From: CAYNTC01 sp964432925
Lineage (GTDB): Bacteria; Planctomycetota; Phycisphaerae; Sedimentisphaerales; Anaerobacaceae
DNA length: 26,600 nt
Direction of reading: 5' to 3'
Assembly: GCA_964432925.1 (NCBI GenBank)
Contig: CAYSPM010000015.1
Span: forward strand, 1-26,600
Shown here: positions 15,551 through 24,459 of the stretch, one piece after another
Layout of the letters: every line of letters starts with the position of its first letter
Position numbering within the stretch: position 1 is the first letter of the stretch
Notes under the pieces: model-generated
Seen by the model: the letters and a program-made list of their open reading frames with translations, nothing else
What the model was told of the DNA's origin: nothing
Database searches by the model: none
Program-made: the position numbers and the translations under genes

Positions 15551-15871
15551 ACCGACCTTTTCAACAGAGCCTTTCTTATACAAAATAAAACTCGGTGAAG
15601 AATTTAAAGGGTTGTTTTACACGCCAACTTTTTTGTAATCAACTTTGTTAGCGTTATTTTAGGATGACCACTGCCCTCGCTCCTAAGGGCACGAGCAGAA
15701 TCAGTCTGGTCCAATAAACACGGGCCATAAACCTAAATAAAAGCATGTAAATAGAAATACACCCGTATAGGTTAATCCTACGGTAAACAATGATGCTTTG
15801 AAATGCGGGCCAGATCTCGTCTGGTTAGATAGCGATGGTTTATAGAACTGACCGACCGCGCCTACGAAACG
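15551..15871. other. Intergenic region with a possible small pseudoknot
   Basis: No gene seen. TGCCCT (15672-15677) and AGGGCA (15686-15691) form a hairpin whose loop GCTC could pair with GAGC at 15693-15696, an H-type pseudoknot. There is no T tract, so it is not an obvious terminator for the lipoprotein gene that ends at 15872. Confidence 0.3.
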
Positions 15872-16336
15872 CTAATACAATCCGTTCAATCGCTGCGAAT
15901 CAGCCGTTGAAGTAGGAGCAGCAGGTGTCATTCCGAACTCATTACTCTTGGGATTATAGATGAAGTTGCCTCTCAGACGAGTCGTTATGAAAATGTAATC
16001 GCCTCGAACTGCAAAAATAGCCTCGATTTTTTCTTTTCTGATTTGAGCAGCTCCCATCAGCAAAATCGCATTCCGCAGATCTGTCCCGAGTGCAAGAACC
16101 TGCTCATCTGAAAATCCGGCTCGTCGCATAATCTGCACGATATCGTCCGAATCAAGATCAGCCACATCCCGATTGCTAATCGGTACAACCTCAAACCGAT
16201 TAAGCCCCGTCTGCTCAGGCCGTCGCCAACTGACCTTCGGCCAACCGATGTACGCGCAGCCTACGACACTAACGACAAGAAAAACCAGAAAAAGTACCAA
16301 AATGACTTTTCTAAAATATCCTGCTTTGCAACACAT
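15872..16336 (-). CDS. Small lipoprotein overlapping/adjacent to the secretin gene; pilotin-like by position
   Basis: 154 residues from the ATG at 16336. The N-terminus has a basic region (MCCKAGYFRK), a hydrophobic stretch and the lipobox VVGC, which predicts a lipid-anchored envelope protein. An in-frame GTG at 16384 overlaps the secretin stop by four bases (GTGA) but sits directly on the AGGAGG with no spacing and would bury the signal peptide. The mature part has an acidic helical segment (DLDSDDIVQIMRRAGFSDEQ), then KIEAIFAVRGDYIFITTRLRGNFIYNP, and a Thr/Ala/Pro tail. No family recognised. Its size, lipobox and coupling to a secretin gene suggest a pilotin or other secretin partner; this is an inference from position. 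Confidence 0.7.
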   Translation of the reverse strand: MCCKAGYFRKVILVLFLVFLVVSVVGCAYIGWPKVSWRRPEQTGLNRFEVVPISNRDVADLDSDDIVQIMRRAGFSDEQVLALGTDLRNAILLMGAAQIRKEKIEAIFAVRGDYIFITTRLRGNFIYNPKSNEFGMTPAAPTSTADSQRLNGLY

Positions 16337-16380
16337 CACAACATCTGACCTCTCGTTCTCCTGCCAGCAATACGTCTCTA

Positions 16381-19300
16381 TCACCTCCTTATACGCGTCA
16401 AGCTTTCCCGCAAGGTCGACCTGAATTCATCCCCTGCCGGTCCTGGTCCTGTCGGTGCAGTTGGTGCAATCGGAGCTTCATACGATGGTGGCGCTGATGG
16501 TCGTGCCAACTGCTTGTCTATCTCCCCCCTCTCGCGCACCAGCCGGGCCGTTACAAACACAGCAACTTCTTGAGTCGATTGGTCATGATCCATGTTACGG
16601 AACAACGCTCCCACAATAGGCAGCTTGCCAAGACCCGGAACTTCCTTGTACTTTTGACTCTCCTTGTTCTCCGTCAGACCTGCCAGAGCAACTGTCCCAC
16701 CATCTTGGACGCGAACGGTATTCGTAGCTGTCCGTCGTGTCACGACGGGAAGGTCACTGCCTCTACCGCTTGGTATGCTGTTACTGACTTCCACAGACAT
16801 ATCCAGTGTTATGTCATTGTTATCACCGATGCGCGGTGTGATAGTTAGTGTCGTGCCGGATGTAATCGACTGAAGCTCTGCACGCGAATAGTACAAACCG
16901 CCTGCTTCCGGCGCGGTCATCATGTACCACTCCTCGGTCATGACCTGGATTTGCGCTTGCCGGCCGTCCAGAGCCAAAACTTGCGGGTTCGACATTATCT
17001 CTGCTTGTCCATTCTCCGAAAGAAGATTAAGTGTCAAGTCCAACGCGTTGGTGAATGCTTGATCGGGTGCGTAACCAATTTGAACGCCCCATGGCCACAT
17101 ACCATTAAATTGTTCATCTTCTGCACCACCTCCGTGAAATTCGGAACCGAAAGTCCCTGCCGTAATGTGTGGCCAGCTCCATTCCACACCAAGATTCAAC
17201 AAATCACCACGTTCCATCACAACAATACGCGCATCCAGCATCACGTGACGTGGACGCTGATCAATCTGCTTAAGGTCCGCAACGATACGTCTGGCTAAAT
17301 GAGGTGCTGCCGTAATAACTATAGTGTGTGTTTCCGTATCAGCGTGAACGTAGTTTCGAAACGCTGTAGATAAAAGTGTCATCGCTACGTTAGCCGGAAC
17401 ATAGTTCAGTTTCACACGCCGCGTCTCACTGACTGCGGAAAACGACGGTGCCTCAATGTCGCCCGAAGCAACTAGGTAATAATCCGCTGTCTTTATTACA
17501 CCGTATGGTGTCCCGGCTAAGATCATCTCCAGTGCGGTCTCCAGCGGAACAGATTTCAAATCACATGTTACTAATCCGGTTACACTCTCTTCGACAATTA
17601 TTGAGACATCAGCCTGCGATGCGATCGTCTGAATCGCCTCAGTCATATCCGTATCGACAAACACGTTGCTGATAGGTGAGTATACCAAATATGAATGTGG
17701 GATCTTTTTGACAGCGTAACCCGTGCCCCTGAGCACCTGTCGCAATGCATACTCAAGCGTCACATCCCTGAGCTGGCAAGTGACCGTTGTATCACGAACC
17801 GTATCATCAGCGTAAATGTTAATCCCGGATTGATGCGAAATCTCCTTCAGAGCCTCACGCAGGTCAACACCTACAAAGACGGCTCTAATAAGATGGCTCT
17901 TCTCTTGCTCAGGTATTCTCGGAACAAGCGGCTCTCCGGGAACCTTTGTAACAAGCCCCTCATCGGGAATCGTTGGTACAAGTAGTTCCGTAGCTCCTGG
18001 GACCACCGGCTCTGCCACCGAAGCCTCTCCTGAAAGCTGGTTATAACGCTGCTGCAATGTCCGTATCTGCTCTTCAAGACGCATCTTCTCGCGCTCGCTC
18101 TCATCCACCACAGGCCGCGTCGGTGTAATCGGTTGCCGCGGTACTATCGGACCAGGAACGATCGGCTCAATGTCGGTTGGCTCAATAGTCGGCTGCGGAG
18201 TGATTGGTGTAGTCGGCTTAGGGAGCGTCCTAGGAGCTACGGGAAGCCCATCCTTGTAGTTCTGCATAACATTTGTATAACTCTCGCTGGCCGGATCAAA
18301 TGCGAAGCCTTCCTTTGTCGGCGAAATCTCACCGGTCCAACCGTAAGGTACCTTTATATTGTATTTGCCTTCAGCGTCAGTAGTAACAGACTGGCCACCA
18401 GGGGTTGCAGTTATTAACACACCTTGTATGCCTGTCCCGCCCGTAGCGATTGTACCTGAGATTGTGAACATAACCACGTGTGCGGTGTATCCCTGATTTG
18501 GCTGGTCTTGCTTAACGGGATCGTATCTTCTATTGGATGGCGTGAAAGTATAACCTTCCCTGCCCGGAGTAACCGTGCCGCGCCAACCATAATCGATTTT
18601 TAATTCATACTCACCGTTAGCATCAGTCGCAACCGAACCTCCACCTCCATCCGCCACCACAATTACATCCTGAACAGGTCCTTTGTCAGAGGTTATTCTA
18701 CCCGAGACAGTTCGCTTCAAAATCTGCGCCGTGTAGCTCTCATTGGGCAAAACACTGGCGACGTCCTGATATAATTTGCTCGGCGGATCGAAGGTGTAGC
18801 CTTCCTTCTTTGGTGTAACAGTACCGCTCCAACCATAGTCCACCGTAGTGCTATAGGTCCCACCCGGGCCAGTAAGAACCCTCTGTGGCAGACCTTCCAA
18901 TATCACACTGCTTATGTCGGTCGTACCCGAAATTGCAAAGGTAATCCGTGCCCCAGTGAAATTCTCATTTGTTTGGTCTTTGGTAACAGTGCCATATTCT
19001 TTGTTGAGTGGTATGAAGGTATAACCTTCTTTTTGGGGCGTAACAGTACCGCTCCAGCCATAATCGACTGTGGCCGAGTAAATACCTGCTTCATTGCTGA
19101 TCGGCTCTCCAGGCAGACCTTGCATCACCACCTGCCCTATTCCGGTCGTACCCGCTATTGTCAACCTAATCAACTCTGCACTGTAGTTCTGATCGAGCTG
19201 ATCCCCCGTGACTTTGGGATAGGTCTTACTGGGCGGATCGAAGGTATAACCGTTCACCATTGGCCTGACCGTACCGGTCCAGCCGTGATTAACAACGACA

Positions 19301-20196
19301 CTGTAGTTGCCGCTGGCGTCCGTAACAGGGTCGTTTGGCAAACCCTTCATCACTACTCCTGCCATGCTGGCTGTACCAGATATAACATACTTCAGAGGGG
19401 TAGCGATGTAGCTCTGATTCGTCTGAGCACCAGAAACGTTATTATATGGCCTTTCAGGTGGATCGAACGTATATCCCTCTTTCTCCGGCTTAACCGTTCC
19501 TGTCCAACTGTATGTAATGACGGCGTTATAGGTGCCAGTACCATTCGTGACAGGATTACCTGGCAGACCTTTCATCACAACGCCATCCGTACCCGCTGAA
19601 CCGGAAATGGTAAAGGTCAAAACGCTCGCAACGTAGTTCTGATTCGTTCGGTTGTTCTTGACTTGAGTATATGTTTGGCTGCTCGGCTTAAACGCATAAC
19701 CTTGCTTCACTGGTGTGACCGTGCCGCTCCATCCGTAGTCGACGGTGGCCTGGTATACACCTGCTGCATTTGCAACCGGATCACCCGGCAGACCCTGCAT
19801 GATCGCGCCCGCGCCTTCTATCCCCGTCGTACCCGAAATCGTAAAATTCTGCAGCGTCGCAGTGTAGTCTTGGGCTGCCTGATTGCTGGTGACCTTGGTG
19901 TATGTTCTGCGGACTGGCTCAAAGTTCCAGCCTTCCTTTTTGGGTGTAACCGTACCGCTCCAGCCGTGTTCAACAGTGGCACTGTAGAAGCCATTCTCGT
20001 CAGAAATAACCGGACCACCCGGCAACCCCAACCCTACCATCGTCACATCGCTTAATCCCACCGAACCACTGATAGAATAAGTTATCGGCTTTGCCTCAAA
20101 GGCAGCTTGGACCCTAGGATCTTCTGTGCAGAATAAAACTATACACAGGATTACCGCACCGCCCGATAAAACTCTACCGATATCTTTCCGTGCCAT
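16381..20196 (-). CDS. Secretin (GspD/PilQ type) with eight N-terminal carboxypeptidase-regulatory-like repeats
   Basis: 1271 residues. A signal peptide (~1-31) leads to eight repeats of ~75 residues (~35-645). Each has the pattern ISGT...GxVVMxGLPGxPV, GxYxATVxYGWSGTVTPxKEGYTFxP, then NQxYTA. They resemble beta-sandwich carboxypeptidase-regulatory/CnaB-like domains. A Pro/Thr linker and short coiled coil (ESEREKMRLEEQIRTLQQRY) follow. Then come secretin N-domains, with two STN/N0-like units (GVDLREALKEISHQSGINI, TDMTEAIQTIASQADVSI) and an N1-like segment (VKLNYVPANVAMTLLS). The C-terminal pore domain (~960-1235) includes GVEWSW, ILMSNPQVLAL-like IMSNPQVLALDG and the signature VPGLGKLPIVGALFR. 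It forms an outer-membrane channel for protein export or a pilus. The weak RBS is AAGGGA. Upstream is the Ig-like protein (113-base gap), downstream the lipoprotein. No ATPase or inner-membrane component is in the window. Confidence 0.9.
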   Translation of the reverse strand: MARKDIGRVLSGGAVILCIVLFCTEDPRVQAAFEAKPITYSISGSVGLSDVTMVGLGLPGGPVISDENGFYSATVEHGWSGTVTPKKEGWNFEPVRRTYTKVTSNQAAQDYTATLQNFTISGTTGIEGAGAIMQGLPGDPVANAAGVYQATVDYGWSGTVTPVKQGYAFKPSSQTYTQVKNNRTNQNYVASVLTFTISGSAGTDGVVMKGLPGNPVTNGTGTYNAVITYSWTGTVKPEKEGYTFDPPERPYNNVSGAQTNQSYIATPLKYVISGTASMAGVVMKGLPNDPVTDASGNYSVVVNHGWTGTVRPMVNGYTFDPPSKTYPKVTGDQLDQNYSAELIRLTIAGTTGIGQVVMQGLPGEPISNEAGIYSATVDYGWSGTVTPQKEGYTFIPLNKEYGTVTKDQTNENFTGARITFAISGTTDISSVILEGLPQRVLTGPGGTYSTTVDYGWSGTVTPKKEGYTFDPPSKLYQDVASVLPNESYTAQILKRTVSGRITSDKGPVQDVIVVADGGGGSVATDANGEYELKIDYGWRGTVTPGREGYTFTPSNRRYDPVKQDQPNQGYTAHVVMFTISGTIATGGTGIQGVLITATPGGQSVTTDAEGKYNIKVPYGWTGEISPTKEGFAFDPASESYTNVMQNYKDGLPVAPRTLPKPTTPITPQPTIEPTDIEPIVPGPIVPRQPITPTRPVVDESEREKMRLEEQIRTLQQRYNQLSGEASVAEPVVPGATELLVPTIPDEGLVTKVPGEPLVPRIPEQEKSHLIRAVFVGVDLREALKEISHQSGINIYADDTVRDTTVTCQLRDVTLEYALRQVLRGTGYAVKKIPHSYLVYSPISNVFVDTDMTEAIQTIASQADVSIIVEESVTGLVTCDLKSVPLETALEMILAGTPYGVIKTADYYLVASGDIEAPSFSAVSETRRVKLNYVPANVAMTLLSTAFRNYVHADTETHTIVITAAPHLARRIVADLKQIDQRPRHVMLDARIVVMERGDLLNLGVEWSWPHITAGTFGSEFHGGGAEDEQFNGMWPWGVQIGYAPDQAFTNALDLTLNLLSENGQAEIMSNPQVLALDGRQAQIQVMTEEWYMMTAPEAGGLYYSRAELQSITSGTTLTITPRIGDNNDITLDMSVEVSNSIPSGRGSDLPVVTRRTATNTVRVQDGGTVALAGLTENKESQKYKEVPGLGKLPIVGALFRNMDHDQSTQEVAVFVTARLVRERGEIDKQLARPSAPPSYEAPIAPTAPTGPGPAGDEFRSTLRESLTRIRR

Positions 20197-20309
20197 ATAG
20201 CAACGTCCCTTTCTGTGGCCTTCAGACCGCTATTCTTGCGATTCTGCGGCTTTCTAACCTTGTATCGGCATCCCAGCATCTTTCTTTAGCGAAAACTCCT
20301 CTCCCGCTA

Positions 20310-22019
20310 TCACCACCTTACTCCGAGTGCTTGCTCATATTCCTCCGTCCTGATGATTTCAACAACCCGTTGTTTGTCCTTAATAGAAACCCGAATTGGC
20401 AATTGTTGTAACTGCGTCTCATCAGGCGCATATTCCAGAGACGCCGCAAGACGATATGTACCTTCAGGAAAAGGCGCAAAATCAATCACGCCAGAGAAAT
20501 CCCTCACTTCAAGTGGCAACATCAAGCCGCCTTTGTGGCTGCTAAGCGTAGCCCGTGCCATCGGCGCCCCAGCAGCAGTCGTCACCAGAGCACGACACCT
20601 CGGAGAGTAGTGGATTTCTCCAAAATTGCCGTACCTGGTCACTACAAGATACTTAGACGGTGCTACTGATGCCAAGTTGAGCATCATCGGATACGCCGAG
20701 GCTTTTGCATCGACACTATTGTTAACCACACAAATGGGAGCTCTTACCACACCAGCGTTCTGACCATCCGGATATGTGGCATGTAGGACCAGTAACGCAT
20801 AGTAGGAGGGATGAACAGGTGCTGGATTCGGCATTTTTGCCGTTATCCTTATGCTCTGATGTCCCAGAATGCCCATCGTAAAATTCTGAGGAACTATTTC
20901 CAGCCAATCAACACAACTCAAATCCTCTCCCCTCAGCTCACCATAAGTAACACCCCTATGTGAAGCCGGCGTTGATAGAGCTGCCGTGACGTTGACCGCC
21001 TCATCGGAAGGGTTATACACTGTCAGAGCCGTCATTCGCGTAGCACCTGGCACGGTCGTTATAATAAGCTCGGTCGGCTCTATCTCAAGTAATGCGTCAG
21101 TCGCAACCTTCGTTACACTCGGGTCACCTGCGAACTCTATATCTTTATCAATAGTCTTGACGCGTCGTCCATCCACATATAATGCTCCAGACAACTTGTA
21201 CTTACCCGGGGGTAGCACCCTGCCTATATCTTCTGTTAATTTCAATACCGACCCCGGAATTATGTTTACTGGCCTGAACTGCGCCACCGTAATCTCTCGC
21301 CAGTGCTCCTTAAGAAAAGCTCTCACCCTCACAAAACCATCTAAGCGAGAGTATGTACCCCCATTATTCTCTATACCCATAGTCAATATAGTCGTCGACG
21401 GAATGTCTCCGATCGCCTCCTGCAGCCCCATGTTTATATCTTTAAACTCAACCTGATGCCGCACAGGTCGATTTTGTATCTGAATAGTAACCGGCACCAG
21501 AAACTGCACAAGCACGGCAACATTCGCTTCTCCTCGGGGTGGCCGCACACCTGCAATGATACCCGCGGCATAGAATCCTCGTGTTCCGGGCGGTACTCGT
21601 ATGTTCACCTTCACAGGAACGATCTGCATGGGACCAACCTCAACAGTCTCCGTCTCTAATTCTATCCATTGGCTGCACGAAGACAATTTGGATATATCGT
21701 ACCCGGAATCTTGTTCGATTGTCCGCCATGAGCCATCCTCCCATTGGCTCAACTCCACCATGCTCATCTCCACTACTCCCGCCACATCACTGCTCCGGTT
21801 TTGAATCTCAATACTCGTTCGGATCCACTGGCTCGGTTGTGCGGTCAAATCCATCCTCATAGGTTGAACAATGAACTGCCCAAAAACCGGACCAGAAAAC
21901 AAAAACGTTACTATAATAGTTCCGATAAGCAAACAAACATGATTGTAAGATTCTGTACACATCTCGTGGATATGATTCCCGACCGACCGAGAATCCATTC
22001 TACCATATCTATCTCTCAT
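20310..22019 (-). CDS. Exported protein with two PapD/DUF916-like Ig chaperone-type halves
   Basis: 569 residues. ATG 22019 is preceded by GAGGGG at six bases. The signal sequence has a long n-region and core CLLIGTIIVTFLFSG, with cleavage near VFGQ. An internal start at 21962 is possible. The mature protein has two similar halves. The first (~50-170) reads FIVQPMRMDL, IEIQNRSSDV, SQWIELE, PPGTRGFYAAGIIAG. The second (~320-440) reads LEIEPTELIITTVPG, LTVYNPSDEAVNV, VDWLEIVPQNFTMG, YYALLVLHATYPDG. This is the order of beta strands expected for the N-terminal domain of periplasmic pilus chaperones and similar families (a proline-rich first strand, then N-S/P-S, then a Y-A-L strand). Each half also has a Cys before W (SSCSQW, LSCVDW). 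A further beta region separates and follows them. Placed just before the secretin, it may escort secreted subunits. Remote similarity only. Confidence 0.7.
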   Translation of the reverse strand: MRDRYGRMDSRSVGNHIHEMCTESYNHVCLLIGTIIVTFLFSGPVFGQFIVQPMRMDLTAQPSQWIRTSIEIQNRSSDVAGVVEMSMVELSQWEDGSWRTIEQDSGYDISKLSSCSQWIELETETVEVGPMQIVPVKVNIRVPPGTRGFYAAGIIAGVRPPRGEANVAVLVQFLVPVTIQIQNRPVRHQVEFKDINMGLQEAIGDIPSTTILTMGIENNGGTYSRLDGFVRVRAFLKEHWREITVAQFRPVNIIPGSVLKLTEDIGRVLPPGKYKLSGALYVDGRRVKTIDKDIEFAGDPSVTKVATDALLEIEPTELIITTVPGATRMTALTVYNPSDEAVNVTAALSTPASHRGVTYGELRGEDLSCVDWLEIVPQNFTMGILGHQSIRITAKMPNPAPVHPSYYALLVLHATYPDGQNAGVVRAPICVVNNSVDAKASAYPMMLNLASVAPSKYLVVTRYGNFGEIHYSPRCRALVTTAAGAPMARATLSSHKGGLMLPLEVRDFSGVIDFAPFPEGTYRLAASLEYAPDETQLQQLPIRVSIKDKQRVVEIIRTEEYEQALGVRW

Positions 22020-22025
22020 TCCTAA

Positions 22026-22849
22026 CCCCTCAAAATCTTAGCTATCCAACATATAGTATCGAAATACGCATACTACAATCCCGATCAGCCCCTTATACAT
22101 CCCCCCATAATTGATCTATATAGAGACTTCTTTCCAGGCCCATTTGCGGCTCAATACCTGAAATCAATTCTATCGCCTCTTGTCCGTGGCTATTAACGCT
22201 ATCTTTCTGCCAATCCAGTGGCTCACTACCTTTTCGGCAATTTGACATCTGCACTTGTTCCAAATTCTCAAATTCCCATAGTGGCCCTTCGCGGTCAATG
22301 TTACATATTAAGGAGCTGCCACACTCATCCGCCCAGTTTCTCAGGTGAATTTACCTACGTTATCATAATTTAACATAAATGTCAAGAACATATTACCTAA
22401 GTTACTTATATTATCCGAACTTACGACAATTAAAAATAATGCCAGCCTTCCAACCACCAACGGCACCTCAAAGCATCGGAGAATCGCAGACCTAACTTCT
22501 GCTTTACAACACGCATTTGAGGTAGTGTTATACTGAACTTGCTGAGCAACTCAACGCCATCACTGTCTTGCCAGGCCGAAAGGCGAAGCATCTGCCCAAT
22601 GCAAAATAAATTCCTCACTTAGCGCAGAATGATATCCCTTCTCTAACCTCTGAGGGACCACTATCCAACTAACAGCAATATCGGCGGATATCTCAGGTTT
22701 TCGCGAACCAAATAACAAATCCGCTTCTTTGCTATCCTCCGCCAACCAACGCATGCCACGTACATTCCAAACTTATTCACAATATGATGATTGATGATTC
22801 TTCAATTTTGCTGTGCTAATGCGGCTAAGTAATTATCTCATCCAGTCCT
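22026..22849. other. Long leader/intergenic region upstream of the chaperone-like gene
   Basis: About 820 bases without a convincing gene. Two overlapping - strand frames (22754-22560 and 22618-22430) give peptides without recognisable family or RBS. AT-rich DNA at 22340-22440 contains TTGACA (22385-22380, - strand) followed after 17 bases by TAACGT, with TATGAT/GATAAC nearby. It is a possible weak promoter ~360 bases before the gene at 22019. Confidence 0.35.
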
Positions 22850-22893
22850 AAAACTATAGGGAGGAACGGACTTATCATCCATCCCTCCCTATG
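22850..22893 (-). terminator. Terminator of the Cys-rich secreted protein gene
   Basis: ATAGGGAGG and CCTCCCTAT (22892-22884 and 22864-22856) form a perfect 9-bp stem with a 19-base loop on the - strand, followed by AGTTTTAGG. The T run is short, so efficiency is uncertain. It separates this gene from the secretin group. Confidence 0.6.
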
Positions 22894-23001
22894 TTATCCT
22901 GCAATTGCAATTTTCGACAGTTATTAAAAGTTGTCACAAAACAAATGTCTGCTCCGCTACACAACTTCATAACTGCCCTCCATTGCTACACTAAGCGACT
23001 A

Positions 23002-23499
23002 TTATGGATCTTCCCATGTGCAATCAAATCCTGGCTTTACCTGAACGACAGCCGTACCAACCTCGATGCCCTTGCCAAAATCGAGATGTACGATACTGAC
23101 CTCGTCGTAAATCACACAGACTTCTCTCTCTTCTACACCCACGCAAAGCGTCTTGGGAACAAACGGATCCGGTTTAATCTCACAGGAGAATTTGCCACCC
23201 ATCGCCTTGCTCGCATCGTTGTCCTTCACATAGCAGCCGAGAATCAGGTCAAAGTTGCTCTTAATCTGGATTGTGCAGCTTCCCTCATAAGTATCAAGGT
23301 CTTTTTGATCCAATTCGATTTTCAGCTTATCCTGGTCCAGGATTTCCACATACAGTCCAATATTCATAGTTATGGGAATTTCGCAAATATCCAGGAATTT
23401 GAACTCACATGGCCAACCAGTGGCCTTAATATGTCCTGCATAAGCTGGCATAGCTACTAACGCCAACAGGACAACACCAAGAATGCTCTTCTTTAACAT
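23002..23499 (-). CDS. Secreted Cys-rich beta-protein, unknown function
   Basis: 165 residues from ATG 23499; a GTG three codons upstream is possible. RBS-like GAGAAAGGG precedes. The signal peptide MLKKSILGVVLLALVAMPAYA is clear. The mature protein has eight cysteines, enough for four disulfides, and alternating hydrophobic/polar stretches typical of a beta sandwich (TMNIGLYVEI, GSCTIQIKSNFDLILGCYV, GKFSCEIKPDPF, ERE-VCVIYDEV). The segment CTIQIKSNFDLILGCYV resembles LEAHIVANCPHYVAVSFGGF in the next upstream secreted protein, so the two may share a fold. I do not recognise a family. The gene is followed by its own terminator. A structural subunit exported by the nearby secretin is one possibility; it is not shown by the sequence. 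Confidence 0.75.
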   Translation of the reverse strand: MLKKSILGVVLLALVAMPAYAGHIKATGWPCEFKFLDICEIPITMNIGLYVEILDQDKLKIELDQKDLDTYEGSCTIQIKSNFDLILGCYVKDNDASKAMGGKFSCEIKPDPFVPKTLCVGVEEREVCVIYDEVSIVHLDFGKGIEVGTAVVQVKPGFDCTWEDP

Positions 23500-23520
23500 T
23501 TTCGTCACCCTTTCTCAACT

Positions 23521-23728
23521 TGTGCCCCGCAACAGTCGATATTAATCTGCGGAGCTAACCCAATTTTTCTGGCCAGGCACGCACAAGCCTGAGCCACACA
23601 CACACTTGCGGGCTTAACCTACTTCGCCGACTCCTGTGGACTGCCCGCCTTACCCACTTGAGTCGGGGCCCCTGACATGTCCGATTTCGACCTGCGATCT
23701 TCATTCCCTATTCAGTGATCAACAATCG
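23521..23728 (-). promoter_or_regulatory. Structured 5' leader of the Cys-rich protein gene
   Basis: Several stems on the - strand: CCGACTC/GAGTCGG (23666-23660 with 23633-23627, 7 bp perfect), and GCTCCGCA/TGCGGGGC (23555-23548 with 23531-23524, 8 bp with one G-T) ending about 25 bases before the ATG. GCCC/GGGC lies near 23750-23735. The last hairpin abuts the RBS and could control translation. No known riboswitch core was recognised. Confidence 0.4.
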
Positions 23729-23809
23729 TTATAATGCCCGAAGACTGGGCCTAATCCTCAGGGCAGGTCCCGCAAGCTTAAAAATGCTTGCGAGCCTTCT
23801 CAATTGCAT
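23729..23809 (-). CDS. Possible 26-residue leader peptide with strong RBS
   Basis: AAAGGAGG (AGGAGG at 23821-23816) lies six bases before ATG 23809. The frame encodes MQLRRLASIFKLAG and ends in RIRPSLRAL, a basic, Leu/Arg-rich peptide of 26 residues with stop TAA. A perfect 7-bp hairpin, CGCAAGC/GCTTGCG (23792-23771), lies within its first half. Its position between two secreted-protein genes, ahead of a structured leader, suits a leader peptide or a small protein. No homolog is recognised. Confidence 0.35.
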   Translation of the reverse strand: MQLRRLASIFKLAGPALRIRPSLRAL

Positions 23810-23943
23810 CAACTACCTCCTTTCTCCCACGTCCTCTATGGGGCTGCTTGTCTCACAATACCTTCCTTTTTGTCACTGAGTAGTTTTGTACAAGTCAGCA
23901 CAAAAATTTAACGGTAAGTCTGCTACTCCTCATCACCATCCTC

Positions 23944-24426
23944 TTATGGTCTCGTTGCCACAAGAAATGCAAGCGTTCCTTTATATTTACCAGCCGGATA
24001 CTTAACGCCTCGCTTCAATTCGAACTCAATATCTACGGGTATGTCAACACCCTCTTTGGGTGTTGGCTTAAACGAGTTTGCTATCGGTACACGACGGCCA
24101 TTAACTGGAACATTCACTCCATTTATTGCTATCGATATGTTCTCTGCTGGTATACTGTCGCCATCACGCGTACGCGTGAAACCCCCAAACGATACCGCGA
24201 CATAGTGGGGACAGTTGGCGACAATGTGCGCTTCCAACTTGGCCGGCATTCTGGACGTGTCTAAACCCGGAAACGGCATCATTCCAAGATCGATCTCACC
24301 TGGCGTAACAGTTACGCTGGCAAAACTTCCTCTATTTAGTCCGCTCTGCCTGACAGGACTAACCGCGCTTGCAACTTCATTAAAACCAAAACAAGCCAAT
24401 GCACAAATCACAACCAACTTCCTCAT
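23944..24426 (-). CDS. Small secreted beta-sandwich protein, fimbrial-subunit-like
   Basis: 160 residues from ATG 24426, preceded by GGGGGA seven bases upstream. A TTG at 24453 gives nine extra residues before the signal peptide and is not preferred. The signal peptide is MRKLVVICALACFGFNEVASA. The mature part begins after a short SPVRQSGLNRG stretch with VTVTPGEIDLG, then MPAKLEAHIVANCPHYVAVSFGGF, IAINGVNVPVNG and GVDIPVDIEFELKRG, ending YPAGKYKGTLAFLVATRP. Alternating beta strands ending in a Y-x-G-x-L-x-F strand are typical of small pilin/fimbrin or spore-coat-U-like folds. It is the first gene of the - strand envelope group. A 450-base spacer separates it from the Cys-rich gene. The structural-subunit role is inferred. 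Confidence 0.7.
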   Translation of the reverse strand: MRKLVVICALACFGFNEVASAVSPVRQSGLNRGSFASVTVTPGEIDLGMMPFPGLDTSRMPAKLEAHIVANCPHYVAVSFGGFTRTRDGDSIPAENISIAINGVNVPVNGRRVPIANSFKPTPKEGVDIPVDIEFELKRGVKYPAGKYKGTLAFLVATRP

Positions 24427-24459
24427 TTCTTTTCCCCCAAAAAAAACAATCAATCTTTT

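Noticed and set aside
16337..16384. GTG start for the lipoprotein overlapping the secretin stop
   Set aside because: The AGGAGG touches the GTG without spacing and the extra 16 residues would precede the n-region of a good lipoprotein signal; ATG 16336 preferred, though not excluded.
18973..20055. Long + strand frames across the secretin repeats
   Set aside because: Shadows of the eight repeats on the opposite strand; the - strand frame has clear domain structure.
22430..22754. Two overlapping - strand frames that might be one frameshifted gene
   Set aside because: No RBS, no recognisable motif in either part, and no clear join point.
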